Origin: an uncultured Bacilli bacterium
GTDB taxonomy: Bacteria > Bacillota_I > Bacilli_A > RF39 > UBA660
Length of the DNA stretch: 5,467 nucleotides
NCBI GenBank assembly: GCA_944333305.1
Contig: CALVKV010000086.1
Location: forward strand, 1 to 5,467
Reading direction: 5' to 3'
A model generated the notes under the pieces. It searched no databases. It had not been told where the DNA came from and saw nothing but the letters and a program-made list of their open reading frames with translations. Below, one piece after another: positions 1 to 5,467 of this stretch (positions are counted from its first letter, which is position 1; every line of letters begins with the position of its first letter). Position numbers and translations under genes: made by a program.

Positions 1-216
1 GTTACTGATACTAATAATTATCAACTTATTGCTGTAATATTCCAGAGCTTATATGGTATTGTTACTTTAGTAGCTCCTACTAGTATACCACTTATGTTAA
101 CGCTTTCTTATACTAATACTTCTTATAAAGAGTGGTTTAAGTATATTTGGAAACTATTAGTAGCATTACTTGTATTAGCATTTATAGTATTTACAGTATT
201 ATTACTAATTATATAG
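1..216 (+). CDS. C-terminal end of a YfcC-like membrane transporter (partial)
   Basis: The frame is open from the first base to a TAG stop at 214-216 and gives 71 residues, so the start lies outside the window. Two hydrophobic segments are visible, at about residues 9-36 and 47-71, separated by a short polar stretch ending in KEWFKYIWK. The pattern of Q...YG...LVAPTS..LM, then a polar loop, then Y.EW.K.IW and a final membrane helix resembles the C-terminus of the YfcC/DcuC-like family of predicted peptide, amino-acid or C4-dicarboxylate permeases of the cytoplasmic membrane. The PTS turn in a membrane-dipping segment is typical of that group. The substrate cannot be told from this fragment. 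A strong terminator follows 7 bases after the stop, so it is transcriptionally separate from clpC. Another ion-transporter-superfamily permease is possible; a membrane protein is certain, the family is likely. Confidence 0.65.
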   Translation, partial: VTDTNNYQLIAVIFQSLYGIVTLVAPTSIPLMLTLSYTNTSYKEWFKYIWKLLVALLVLAFIVFTVLLLII

Positions 217-223
217 TAATCTT

Positions 224-246
224 GGCCCCTTAGGGGTCTTTTTTTT
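224..246 (+). terminator. Intrinsic terminator after the transporter gene
   Basis: GGCCCC at 224-229 pairs with GGGGTC at 233-238 (four G-C pairs, one G-T wobble and a closing G-C) around a 3-base TTA loop. Eight T residues follow at 239-246. In this AT-rich setting the GC-rich stem stands out, and it lies just after the stop codon at 216. It should end the upstream transcript and isolate clpC. Confidence 0.93.
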
Positions 247-271
247 GTCAGTTTTTTGGGGCTTCTATTTC

Positions 272-301
272 TTGATTAGAGTAAGTAAAAATCCTTACAA
301 T
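272..301 (+). promoter_or_regulatory. Predicted SigA-type promoter of clpC
   Basis: TTGATT at 272-277 and TACAAT at 296-301 are separated by 18 bases, giving a plausible housekeeping promoter. Transcription would start near 307-308 and leave a short leader of about 16 bases carrying the GGAGGA site at 313-318. No CtsR heptad repeat (GGTCAAA type) and no CIRCE inverted repeat (TTAGCACTC...GAGTGCTAA) is seen between 217 and 323. Classical heat-shock control of this clpC is therefore not supported by the sequence. Confidence 0.6.
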
Positions 302-323
302 ATTATTAGATTGGAGGAATTTT

Positions 324-2612
324 ATGTTTTCAAGATTTAGTGAAGAAGCACAGAAAGCTTTGATACTTGCAAAAAAAGAGATGAATAATTTAAGACATCC
401 TTATGTTGGAAGTGAGCATTTATTTCTTTCTATACTTTCAATGAAGGATTTAGAGATAACTAAAGTACTAGCGTCGTACAATATAACTTATGAAGTATTT
501 AAGAGGGAACTTATTAGAATAGTAGGGGTAGGTAAAGAATCTAATGAGTGGTTTTTGTATACACCTTTGTTAAAGAGAGTTATAGAGACTGCTATATTAA
601 ATAGTAAAGAGAAAGGTGAGGTAGAAGTTAGTGTTAATGAGTTATTACTAGCAATACTTGAAGAAGGCGAAGGGGTTGCGATTAGACTTTTGATTGGTCT
701 TAATATAGATGTAGATGAGATATATAACTCTATTTCAAAAGACTCTAAAGTTAGTAATAAAGCATTACACAAGAAGTTGCTTGTAGAGGACTTTGCTGTT
801 AATCTTAATAAAAAGATTGTTGGTAATGAGGTTGATCCTGTTATAGGGCGTGATGATGAGATTAAAAGTTTAATAGAGATATTATGTAGGAGAGGTAAAA
901 ATAATCCTTTATTAATTGGTGAAGCAGGGGTTGGTAAGACTGCTATTGTTGAAGAACTGGCTAGAAGAATAGTAGAAGGTAACGTTCCTAAACCTCTTAA
1001 AGGTAAGACTATTCTTTCTTTACCTATGGCTAATTTAGTGGCAGGGACAAAATATAGAGGAGAGTTTGAAGAAAGGGTTTCTAAAATACTTAAAGAACTG
1101 GAAGAAAATGATGATATTATTGTATTTATTGATGAGATTCATACTATTGTGGGAGCTGGTGGTGCAGAAGGAGCGATAGATGCTTCTAACATTATAAAGC
1201 CTGCTTTAGCAAGAGGTAAGATACAGTTAATTGGAGCGACTACTACTTATGAATATCATAACTTTATAGAAAAAGATAAGGCCTTAAATCGAAGATTTCA
1301 GATTATTATGATAGAAGAGCCTAGTACTAATAAGACTAAAGAGATATTAAAAAAACTAAAGCCTTTATATGAAGCATATCACTTTGTTAGTATTAGTGAT
1401 GATATTATTGATTTAATAGTAGAACTTAGTGATACTTATATTTATGAATATTATCAGCCTGATAAGTCTATTGATATATTAGATGAAGTTTGTACTAAAG
1501 CCTCACTATTAGAAAGTAAGAATGATACTGAACTTTTAAAGATAAATATAGAACTTCAGGAAGTTATAAGTAATAAGAAGAAAGCGATTATAAAACAGGA
1601 CTTTGATTTAGCTTCTACTTATAAAGAAAAAGAAAAAGAGTTACTTACTAAGAAGAATGACTTAGAACTTAATTTAATGACTAAGAGAAAGCCTAAAAAA
1701 ATAACTAAAGAGATGGTTGCAGATGTTATATATTTAAAGACGAAGATACCTGTTTATGAGATTAATAAAAGTAGTAGAAAAATTATAAATAACTTAGATA
1801 AAAGTTTAAAAAAGATAGTTTTAGGACAAGATGAAATTATTACTGATTTGTGTAATAGAGTTAAGAAGGTTAGACTTGGATTTCAAGATAAGCCTCATAT
1901 AGAATCTTTTTTATTCTGTGGAAGAACTGGTGTTGGTAAAACTTTATTAGTTAAAGAATTTGCTAACCTTTTGTATGGAGATGCTAACTTTATTAGGCTT
2001 GATATGAGTGAATATAAAGAGGCACATACTGTTAGTAAAATTATTGGTTCTCCTCCTGGGTATGTTGGTTTTGATAATCATTTAACTGTTCTTGATACAA
2101 TTAGAATGCATCCTCACTCAGTTATACTTTTAGATGAGATAGAGAAAGCAAGTGGTGAAGTTATGAAACTATTTTTACAAGTTCTTGATGAAGGGGTATT
2201 AACTGATTCTAGGGGCAGAAAAGTTAGATTTGATAATGTGTTTCTTTTTATGACTACTAATTTAGGCTTTTCTAAAGATTCTATTGGTTTTACAGAAAGT
2301 AAAAATAATATAGATATAGAAGAGTTTCTAGGTGTTGAGTTTGTTAATAGAATAGGGAAGATTTATTATTTTAATGATATAAGTAGTGATGTTATTCACA
2401 AGATTGTGGAAAAAAGATTAAATGTCTTAATAGAAGGATTTAAAAAGAAAGATTTAAAGATAAAGATATCCAAAGAAATTGTGGATAAAGTTATTAAAGA
2501 AAGCAATTATGAAAAATTTGGAGCGAGAAGAGTTGATAAAGTTATAGATGAAGTAGTTACTCCTATTATCGTTGATGCTTGGTATAATGGAAAGAAAGAG
2601 ATAACTGCCTGA
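324..2612 (+). CDS. clpC: ClpC-type AAA+ unfoldase, ATPase subunit of the Clp protease
   Basis: This 762-residue cytoplasmic Hsp100 chaperone should unfold substrates and feed them to ClpP. Domains in order: double Clp N-domain (about 1-145); first AAA+ domain (about 165-395) with Walker A GEAGVGKT at 199-206, pore-loop KYRG at 243-246, Walker B VFIDE at 267-271 and paired arginines R323/R324; a UVR/middle segment (about 408-445); second AAA+ domain with Walker A GRTGVGKT at 533-540, GYVG pore loop at 579-582, Walker B ILLDE at 601-605, NR at 675-676 and sensor-2 GAR at 733-735. An IGF tripeptide at 654-656 sits where ClpC carries its ClpP-docking loop, so protease partnership is likely. GGAGGA at 313-318, 5 bases before ATG, fixes the start. 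Oddities: it is about 50 residues shorter than Bacillus ClpC, with an abrupt C-terminus; the EGG after GYVGxD is replaced; FRPEF before NR reads FLGVEF; the second N-domain GTEH motif is SVNE. A divergent ClpC is the best call; ClpE or ClpB fit less well (no zinc finger, no long coiled-coil middle domain). Confidence 0.94.
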   Translation: MFSRFSEEAQKALILAKKEMNNLRHPYVGSEHLFLSILSMKDLEITKVLASYNITYEVFKRELIRIVGVGKESNEWFLYTPLLKRVIETAILNSKEKGEVEVSVNELLLAILEEGEGVAIRLLIGLNIDVDEIYNSISKDSKVSNKALHKKLLVEDFAVNLNKKIVGNEVDPVIGRDDEIKSLIEILCRRGKNNPLLIGEAGVGKTAIVEELARRIVEGNVPKPLKGKTILSLPMANLVAGTKYRGEFEERVSKILKELEENDDIIVFIDEIHTIVGAGGAEGAIDASNIIKPALARGKIQLIGATTTYEYHNFIEKDKALNRRFQIIMIEEPSTNKTKEILKKLKPLYEAYHFVSISDDIIDLIVELSDTYIYEYYQPDKSIDILDEVCTKASLLESKNDTELLKINIELQEVISNKKKAIIKQDFDLASTYKEKEKELLTKKNDLELNLMTKRKPKKITKEMVADVIYLKTKIPVYEINKSSRKIINNLDKSLKKIVLGQDEIITDLCNRVKKVRLGFQDKPHIESFLFCGRTGVGKTLLVKEFANLLYGDANFIRLDMSEYKEAHTVSKIIGSPPGYVGFDNHLTVLDTIRMHPHSVILLDEIEKASGEVMKLFLQVLDEGVLTDSRGRKVRFDNVFLFMTTNLGFSKDSIGFTESKNNIDIEEFLGVEFVNRIGKIYYFNDISSDVIHKIVEKRLNVLIEGFKKKDLKIKISKEIVDKVIKESNYEKFGARRVDKVIDEVVTPIIVDAWYNGKKEITA

Positions 2613-2692
2613 CTATTTTAATATGATAATAATGACTAATTTAACACGACTATATTGACTAATTTAACATATAGGTATTGACTTTTGTAACA
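2610..2692 (+). repeat. Four 14-bp direct-repeat boxes at exact 23-bp period
   Basis: Boxes start at 2610, 2633, 2656 and 2679. They read TGACTATTTTAATA, TGACTAATTTAACA, TGACTAATTTAACA and TGACTTTTGTAACA. The middle two are identical; the first differs from them at two positions and the last at three. The 9-base spacers differ in sequence but never in length. The TGA of the first box is the clpC stop codon. No further copy is in register at 2587 or 2702. The even spacing over non-conserved spacers suggests binding sites for a repeating protein assembly, but no binding protein is known from the sequence. The array lies between clpC and its presumed terminator, so it would be in the clpC 3' untranslated region as well as upstream of the AlbA_2 gene. 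Confidence 0.85.
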
Positions 2693-2701
2693 TTGCATTA
2701 A

Positions 2702-2735
2702 AAAAGGTTAGGTTTTTTATCTAATCTTTTGTTTT
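2702..2735 (+). terminator. Hairpin terminator after clpC (possibly bidirectional)
   Basis: AAAAGGTTAG at 2702-2711 pairs over 10 positions (one G-T wobble) with CTAATCTTTT at 2721-2730 across a 9-base T-rich loop. It is preceded by an A run and followed by GTTTT, so a U-rich tail forms on either strand. The stem is AT-rich and weaker than the one at 224-246. It is the only terminator candidate between clpC and the next gene. Confidence 0.65.
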
Positions 2736-2736
2736 G

Positions 2737-2756
2737 AATAAAGCAGAATAAAGCAG
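2737..2756 (+). repeat. Two tandem 10-bp repeats upstream of the promoter
   Basis: AATAAAGCAG occurs twice head to tail at 2737-2746 and 2747-2756. It shares the AATAAAG core with the 12-bp array that begins at 2763, so it may be a diverged extension of that array in the upstream promoter position. The register is different (10 bp rather than 12). Confidence 0.75.
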
Positions 2757-2760
2757 TCAA

Positions 2761-2789
2761 TTGACAAAGTGGAGAATAAAGTGTACAAT
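2761..2789 (+). promoter_or_regulatory. Near-consensus promoter of the AlbA_2 gene, inside the repeat array
   Basis: TTGACA at 2761-2766 is a perfect -35 box. With a 17-base spacer it is followed by TACAAT at 2784-2789, one mismatch from the -10 consensus. Transcription would start near 2796. The -35 overlaps the first 12-bp unit and the -10 straddles the second and third, so any protein that binds the repeats would compete with RNA polymerase. The leader of about 58 bases would carry units 4 to 7 and most of nothing else. Confidence 0.78.
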
Positions 2790-2846
2790 AAAGTAAACTA
2801 TAAAGTGAACTATAAAGTGAACTATAAAGTGAACTATAAAGTGGAG
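2763..2846 (+). repeat. Seven tandem 12-bp repeats across promoter and leader
   Basis: The units, each exactly 12 bases, are GACAAAGTGGAG, AATAAAGTGTAC, AATAAAGTAAAC, three identical copies of TATAAAGTGAAC (2799-2834), and TATAAAGTGGAG (2835-2846). The invariant core is AAAGT. The first and last units share the ending GTGGAG. The identical units lie in the transcribed leader, while the variable ones carry the promoter elements. In the frame of the downstream gene each TATAAAGTGAAC unit contains a TGA, so the array does not extend that protein. Such an array looks like a cooperative operator for the adjacent DNA-binding protein; that role is inferred. Confidence 0.93.
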
Positions 2847-2849
2847 GGG
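2843..2849 (+). promoter_or_regulatory. Ribosome binding site formed by the last repeat unit
   Basis: GGAGGGG at 2843-2849 begins within the seventh 12-bp unit and ends 4 bases before the ATG at 2854. The GGAG is the part of that unit that departs from the TATAAAGTGAAC copies, so the repeat has been adapted into a strong Shine-Dalgarno site. A protein or RNA that recognises the array could therefore mask translation as well as transcription. Confidence 0.8.
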
Positions 2850-2853
2850 AAAC

Positions 2854-4152
2854 ATGAATTTAGGCATTGAATCAGAAAAAATGGAATTTAAAAAAAGTAC
2901 AAGTGAACTTATCGATGGTGTTATATCATTATCTGCTATGTTAAATAAGCATAATGAGGGAACTGTGTATTTTGGAGTAAAAAATAATGGTGATGTGATT
3001 GGCCAGAAAGATTTAAATGAAAATACATTAAGAGATGTTTCAAGAAAAATTTCAGAGGGTATAAAGCCTCAAATTATTCCTCATATATCATTAGAGTTAA
3101 TAGAAGATAAAAAAGTTATTAAAGTATATGCTAAAGGAGATAATGTTCCATATTCAGCTTTTGGTAAATATTACAGCAGATCATTTGATGAAGATAAACA
3201 ACTATCTCCAGAGATGCTTAAAGCATTAATAAATAAAGATGGTGAACCTGATTATATAATAAAAAAAGTGGCTTCTAATCAAGATTTGACATTTAAAATG
3301 TTAAAGGCTTTATATATTTCAAATAATGTTAAAATAAATAATGATAAATTTGAGGATAATTTAGGTTTGAAAACTGATGATGGCAAATATAATTTAATGG
3401 CTGAGTTACTAGCAGATTCTAATGATTTATCTATTAAAGTTGTTACTTTTGCAGGTACTGATAAATCAGTAATGTTAAAAAGAACTGATTATGGTGGTAA
3501 GTGTTTGTTACTTTCTGTTAATAATGTTTTAGAATATATGGAAAGTATTAATGAAACTAAAGTAAAACTTGGGGGTATACAAAGAATAGAAGAAAAATAT
3601 TTTGATTTTAGTTCTTTTAGAGAAGCATGGCTTAATGCTTGTGTTCATACTAAATGGTCTGAAGAGATTCCTCCTGCTGTTTATATTTATGATGATAGAA
3701 TTGAAGTTGTATCTAGTGGAGGATTACCTTCAGCATTAACAACGGAAGACTTTTTTGCAGGCGTATCAAAACCTGTTAATAAAAAACTTTTAAAGATTTT
3801 TTGTGATTTGGATTATATTGATCAAACAGGACATGGGATTCCTTTAATTGTTAAAAATTATGGAAAAGATGCTTTTTATATAAGCGAACATACTATTATT
3901 GTAACTATACCTCTTAATAAAGAATTATTAAACAATGCTTTGTCTTTAGATGAGTATTCTGATTTAAATGAAGCGGAGACTAAAATCTTATCATTAATTA
4001 AAAGTAATAATAGTTATAACATTGAAACTTTAATGAAATTGACTAATTATAGTAGGACGTATGTTAATAGTATTTTGCGTTTGTTAAAAGATAAGAAGTA
4101 TATAAAACGTGAAGGTGCAAATAAAAATGGTCATTGGAGTGTATTAAAATAG
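2854..4152 (+). CDS. AlbA_2 (Schlafen-type) domain protein with GHKL ATPase-like and winged-helix domains
   Basis: This 432-residue soluble protein is of the kind annotated as a putative DNA-binding, ATP-binding or RecG-related transcriptional regulator. An AlbA_2 domain covers about residues 5-125, with E6 and E11 in an E-x4-EFK arrangement, then TVYFGVKNNGDVIG and a K-x-YYSRS strand. A less conserved linker runs to about 250. A GHKL/HATPase_c_4-like domain spans about 254-355: E257-x3-N261-x3-H265, DDRIEVVSSGGLP at 280-292, and a glycine-rich QTGHGI at 324-329. A winged helix lies at about 371-430. Family knowledge suggests nucleic-acid binding and nucleotide-dependent regulation; catalysis is not shown. 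The ATG at 2854 is chosen because GGAGGGG precedes it and the same frame upstream is closed by stops in the repeats. Its promoter and ribosome site lie in the 12-bp array, which favours autoregulation. It has no terminator visible after it and is 77 bases from the cupin gene. A phage-defence role is possible but unsupported here. Confidence 0.88.
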   Translation: MNLGIESEKMEFKKSTSELIDGVISLSAMLNKHNEGTVYFGVKNNGDVIGQKDLNENTLRDVSRKISEGIKPQIIPHISLELIEDKKVIKVYAKGDNVPYSAFGKYYSRSFDEDKQLSPEMLKALINKDGEPDYIIKKVASNQDLTFKMLKALYISNNVKINNDKFEDNLGLKTDDGKYNLMAELLADSNDLSIKVVTFAGTDKSVMLKRTDYGGKCLLLSVNNVLEYMESINETKVKLGGIQRIEEKYFDFSSFREAWLNACVHTKWSEEIPPAVYIYDDRIEVVSSGGLPSALTTEDFFAGVSKPVNKKLLKIFCDLDYIDQTGHGIPLIVKNYGKDAFYISEHTIIVTIPLNKELLNNALSLDEYSDLNEAETKILSLIKSNNSYNIETLMKLTNYSRTYVNSILRLLKDKKYIKREGANKNGHWSVLK

Positions 4153-4168
4153 TTAATTTATTATATTA

Positions 4169-4197
4169 TAGAAAAAACATTATTTATAAGATATAAT
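4169..4197 (+). promoter_or_regulatory. Predicted promoter of the cupin gene pair
   Basis: TATAAT at 4192-4197 is a perfect -10 box. TAGAAA at 4169-4174, 17 bases upstream, matches four of six positions of the -35 consensus. Transcription would start near 4204, giving a leader of about 26 bases with AAGGAG at 4215-4220. The surroundings are almost purely A and T, so chance matches are easy and the -35 is weak. Confidence 0.55.
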
Positions 4198-4229
4198 ATG
4201 TGTAAATAAAAACGAAGGAGAGATTTATT

Positions 4230-4574
4230 ATGATTTATGTAGGTAAAGAAAAGGCAGAGTTTTATAGTGGGGATGGATATTCTGGTATGGATTATCCTAT
4301 GACTGATACTGATATTAATGTTGCGGTTATTAAGATAAATGGAAGAAGTCCTAAAGTAGGTTATCAAACTAATACTGCATGTAAAGAACTACTTTACATA
4401 ATGTCTGGTAGTGGTGTTTTAGAAGTTAAAGATAAGGAAGAAAAGATAGAGTTTAAAATTGGTGATGTTATTTTACTTGATAAAAATGAGTGTTATGCCT
4501 TTGAAGGAGAGTTTGAGGCATGTGTGCCTTGTACTCCTGCTTGGACAAGTGAACAACATAAATATGTAGATTAA
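4230..4574 (+). CDS. Small single-domain cupin protein
   Basis: A 114-residue cytoplasmic protein with one cupin beta-barrel. Cupin motif 1 runs around K52-ELLYIMSGSGVLEV (about 50-66) and motif 2 around FKIGDVILLDKNECYAFEG (about 75-93), which are the paired turns of the fold. The usual motif-1 metal histidines (HxH) are absent and only E53 remains there. H110 in the C-terminal EQH is not a standard ligand position. A metal-dependent enzyme is therefore doubtful, and a sugar- or ligand-binding role is open. The ending CTPAWTSEQHKYVD is a feature I associate with small gut-bacterial cupins. AAGGAG at 4215-4220, 9 bases before the ATG, supports the start. The next gene follows after 21 bases, suggesting one transcript. 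No specific function can be assigned. Confidence 0.85.
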   Translation: MIYVGKEKAEFYSGDGYSGMDYPMTDTDINVAVIKINGRSPKVGYQTNTACKELLYIMSGSGVLEVKDKEEKIEFKIGDVILLDKNECYAFEGEFEACVPCTPAWTSEQHKYVD

Positions 4575-4595
4575 TTAAAAGGAAAGTGAAAAAGT

Positions 4596-5279
4596 ATGGA
4601 TAATTATAAAATAAGAGAAGTAGTATTTGGCTTAAGAGATGAATATAGGAGAATTGAGAAAAAATTGCAGAAATTACAGGAATATTCAGAGTTGGATAAA
4701 GGTTTTGATGCTTTGTCCTTTGATATTTGGGGTAGTACTATTGGCTATAATTATATTTATAAAGGAATGTTTCCATTAAGTTTATTAAGAAATGAACTTA
4801 ATGGAAGTTTTGTTGATCGTAAAAATGGAGTTTTTTGTTCTAATGGTCTTTTAGAAATAACTGATGAAGAGAAATTTAATAGTTTGGCTAAAGAAATATT
4901 AGAAGATAGATTTCTTTACAATATTGATTATACTGATGATAGAGATAGTGATAAAGCTCATGCTATTATTGATTGTGGCTGGATTTGTATACACCCCAAA
5001 AATTTTTCTAAAATTTATAGTGTATCTTATAAGTCTTTAGATGATTCAATCTCTTTTTATGGACGCAGTTTTACTAAAGAAGATATTGAAATGGTTTTGG
5101 ATAGTCCTATGCCTTGTGATATTCCAGAGTATCATAAAGATATTATTAATAAAAGTACTAATAGAAATAAAGATATTGACTTGGTTTTGAATAGAAAAAT
5201 AAGAAAAGAAGGATACTTTAGAATTATTGATGAAGATAATAGTATTGTTTTACAAAAAAGTAAAAGACTATATAAATAA
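4596..5279 (+). CDS. Hypothetical protein with N-terminal coiled-coil-like helix
   Basis: I do not recognise this 227-residue protein. Residues 3-32 are charged and heptad-like (REVVFGLRDEYRRIEKKLQ followed by KLQEY), suggesting an amphipathic helix or short coiled coil. The rest is a mixed, hydrophilic sequence with no signal peptide and no membrane segment, so it is probably cytosolic. Notable short motifs are DIWGSTIGYNY (about 43-53), AIIDCGWICIHP (about 123-134) and PMPCDIPEYH (171-180). Four cysteines (C81, C127, C131, C174) are spread out and do not form an obvious metal site. The start has only a modest Shine-Dalgarno match, AAAGGAAAG ending about 9 bases before the ATG. It lies 21 bases after the cupin gene with no promoter or terminator between, so co-transcription is likely. 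Codon usage matches the neighbours, supporting a real gene. Confidence 0.8.
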   Translation: MDNYKIREVVFGLRDEYRRIEKKLQKLQEYSELDKGFDALSFDIWGSTIGYNYIYKGMFPLSLLRNELNGSFVDRKNGVFCSNGLLEITDEEKFNSLAKEILEDRFLYNIDYTDDRDSDKAHAIIDCGWICIHPKNFSKIYSVSYKSLDDSISFYGRSFTKEDIEMVLDSPMPCDIPEYHKDIINKSTNRNKDIDLVLNRKIRKEGYFRIIDEDNSIVLQKSKRLYK

Positions 5280-5283
5280 TTAT

Positions 5284-5311
5284 TTGCACACATAACATAG
5301 AAAAATAATAT
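5284..5311 (+). promoter_or_regulatory. Predicted promoter of cysS
   Basis: TTGCAC at 5284-5289 and TAATAT at 5306-5311 are 16 bases apart. A perfect TATAAT overlaps at 5311-5316 but then has no -35 at normal distance. Only 54 bases separate the previous stop from the cysS start, so there is no room for a T-box leader, the usual control of cysS in many Bacillota. No terminator is seen, so read-through from the upstream pair is also possible. Confidence 0.5.
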
Positions 5312-5319
5312 ATAATTAG

Positions 5320-5330
5320 AAAGAAGTGAT
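5320..5330 (+). promoter_or_regulatory. Ribosome binding site deciding the cysS start
   Basis: AAAGAAGTGAT at 5320-5330 matches 9 of 11 bases of the extended anti-16S complement AAGGAGGTGAT. In this register the core ends at 5326, which is 4 bases from the ATG at 5331 and 7 from the ATG at 5334. The second spacing is the more usual one and favours 5334. Confidence 0.6.
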
Positions 5331-5333
5331 ATG

Positions 5334-5467
5334 ATGAAGTTATATAATACTCTTACAAGAAGTGTAGAAGAGTTCGTACCAATAGATAAGAATGAAGTTA
5401 AGATGTATACTTGTGGTCCTACTGTTTATCATTATGCTCATATTGGTAATTTAAGGACTTATATAAT
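5334..5467 (+). CDS. cysS: Cysteinyl-tRNA synthetase, N-terminal part (partial)
   Basis: The first 44 residues of a class I aminoacyl-tRNA synthetase that charges tRNA-Cys with cysteine in the cytoplasm; the gene runs off the window. The sequence opens MKLYNTLTR, the family's typical beginning. It continues with CGPTVY at 27-32, where C27 is the expected first zinc ligand for cysteine selection, and HIGN at 36-39, the CysRS version of the class I HIGH ATP-binding motif, followed by RTY. The KMSKS loop would lie beyond the window. Two adjacent ATG codons exist (5331 and 5334). I chose 5334 because of the ribosome-site spacing and the family N-terminus; 5331 would add one methionine. It follows the hypothetical gene by 54 bases on the same strand. 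Identification is secure. Confidence 0.96.
   Translation, partial: MKLYNTLTRSVEEFVPIDKNEVKMYTCGPTVYHYAHIGNLRTYI

Noticed and set aside
217..323. CtsR or CIRCE heat-shock operator in front of clpC
   Set aside because: Neither the GGTCAAA-type heptad repeat nor the TTAGCACTC inverted repeat is found on either strand.
488..772. Open frame of 94 codons on the - strand
   Set aside because: Lies wholly within the conserved N-domain of clpC; low-complexity Ser/Leu/Thr-rich translation is typical of an antisense shadow.
2655..2706. Promoters starting from TTGACT at 2655 and 2678
   Set aside because: Both resemble -35 boxes, but no acceptable -10 lies 16-18 bases downstream of either.
2610..2846. 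CRISPR array
   Set aside because: Repeats of 14 and 12 bp with 9-bp or no spacers are far too short, and no cas genes are present.
2600..2860. Insertion sequence or transposon ends
   Set aside because: No transposase, no terminal inverted repeats and no target-site duplication can be recognised around the accessory block.
2742..2870. Open frame through the 12-bp repeats encoding repeated Tyr-Lys-Val-Asn
   Set aside because: It has no ATG, only GTG codons without a Shine-Dalgarno site, overlaps a strong promoter, and ends just inside the next gene; better explained as noncoding repeat DNA.
4163..4199. Hairpin after the AlbA_2 gene as a terminator
   Set aside because: ATATTAT at 4163-4169 can pair with ATAATAT at 4193-4199, but it is a 7-bp all-AT stem with a long loop and no U tract; the bases are better explained as promoter.
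4161..4367. Open frame of 68 codons on the - strand
   Set aside because: Covers the promoter, ribosome site and first third of the cupin gene antisense, with Ile/Asn-rich translation and no recognisable domain.
5280..5333. T-box riboswitch before cysS
   Set aside because: The interval is only 54 bases and has no antiterminator-like or terminator structure.

Overview
The window looks like a chromosomal segment of a strongly AT-rich, low-GC Gram-positive bacterium (Bacillota, probably an uncultured Bacilli or Erysipelotrichia-like gut lineage). The evidence is the base composition, codons ending mostly in A or T, good Shine-Dalgarno sites, and a ClpC-type chaperone with a UVR segment. TGA is used as a stop (end of clpC) and Trp is encoded by TGG, so the standard bacterial code applies, not the Mycoplasma code. 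All supported genes are on the + strand.

Layout: (1) 1-216, the C-terminal end of a multi-pass membrane protein resembling the YfcC transporter family, followed by a clear intrinsic terminator. (2) 324-2612, a complete but divergent and shortened clpC with its own promoter. No CtsR or CIRCE operator is visible in front of it and no ctsR/mcsA/mcsB genes adjoin it. (3) 2610-2853, the most unusual part of the window. It holds four 14-bp boxes at an exact 23-bp period, the first overlapping the clpC stop codon. A hairpin terminator follows, then two 10-bp repeats, then seven tandem 12-bp repeats. A near-consensus promoter is embedded in the 12-bp array, and the last unit of that array supplies the ribosome binding site of the next gene. 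(4) 2854-4152, a regulator-like protein with an N-terminal AlbA_2 (Schlafen-type) domain, a GHKL ATPase-like domain and a C-terminal winged helix. (5) 4230-4574 and 4596-5279, a small cupin and an unrecognised protein, probably co-transcribed. (6) 5334 to the end, the start of cysS (cysteinyl-tRNA synthetase).

In Bacillus-like genomes clpC and cysS belong to the same conserved neighbourhood (clpC-radA-disA-...-gltX-cysE-cysS). Here the intervening housekeeping genes are absent and the AlbA_2, cupin and unknown genes occupy the gap, so this stretch reads as an accessory insertion or a rearranged locus. The main hypothesis is that the AlbA_2/ATPase protein controls its own expression by binding the repeat arrays that overlap its promoter and ribosome binding site. 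The array geometry is seen directly; the binding and control are inferred.
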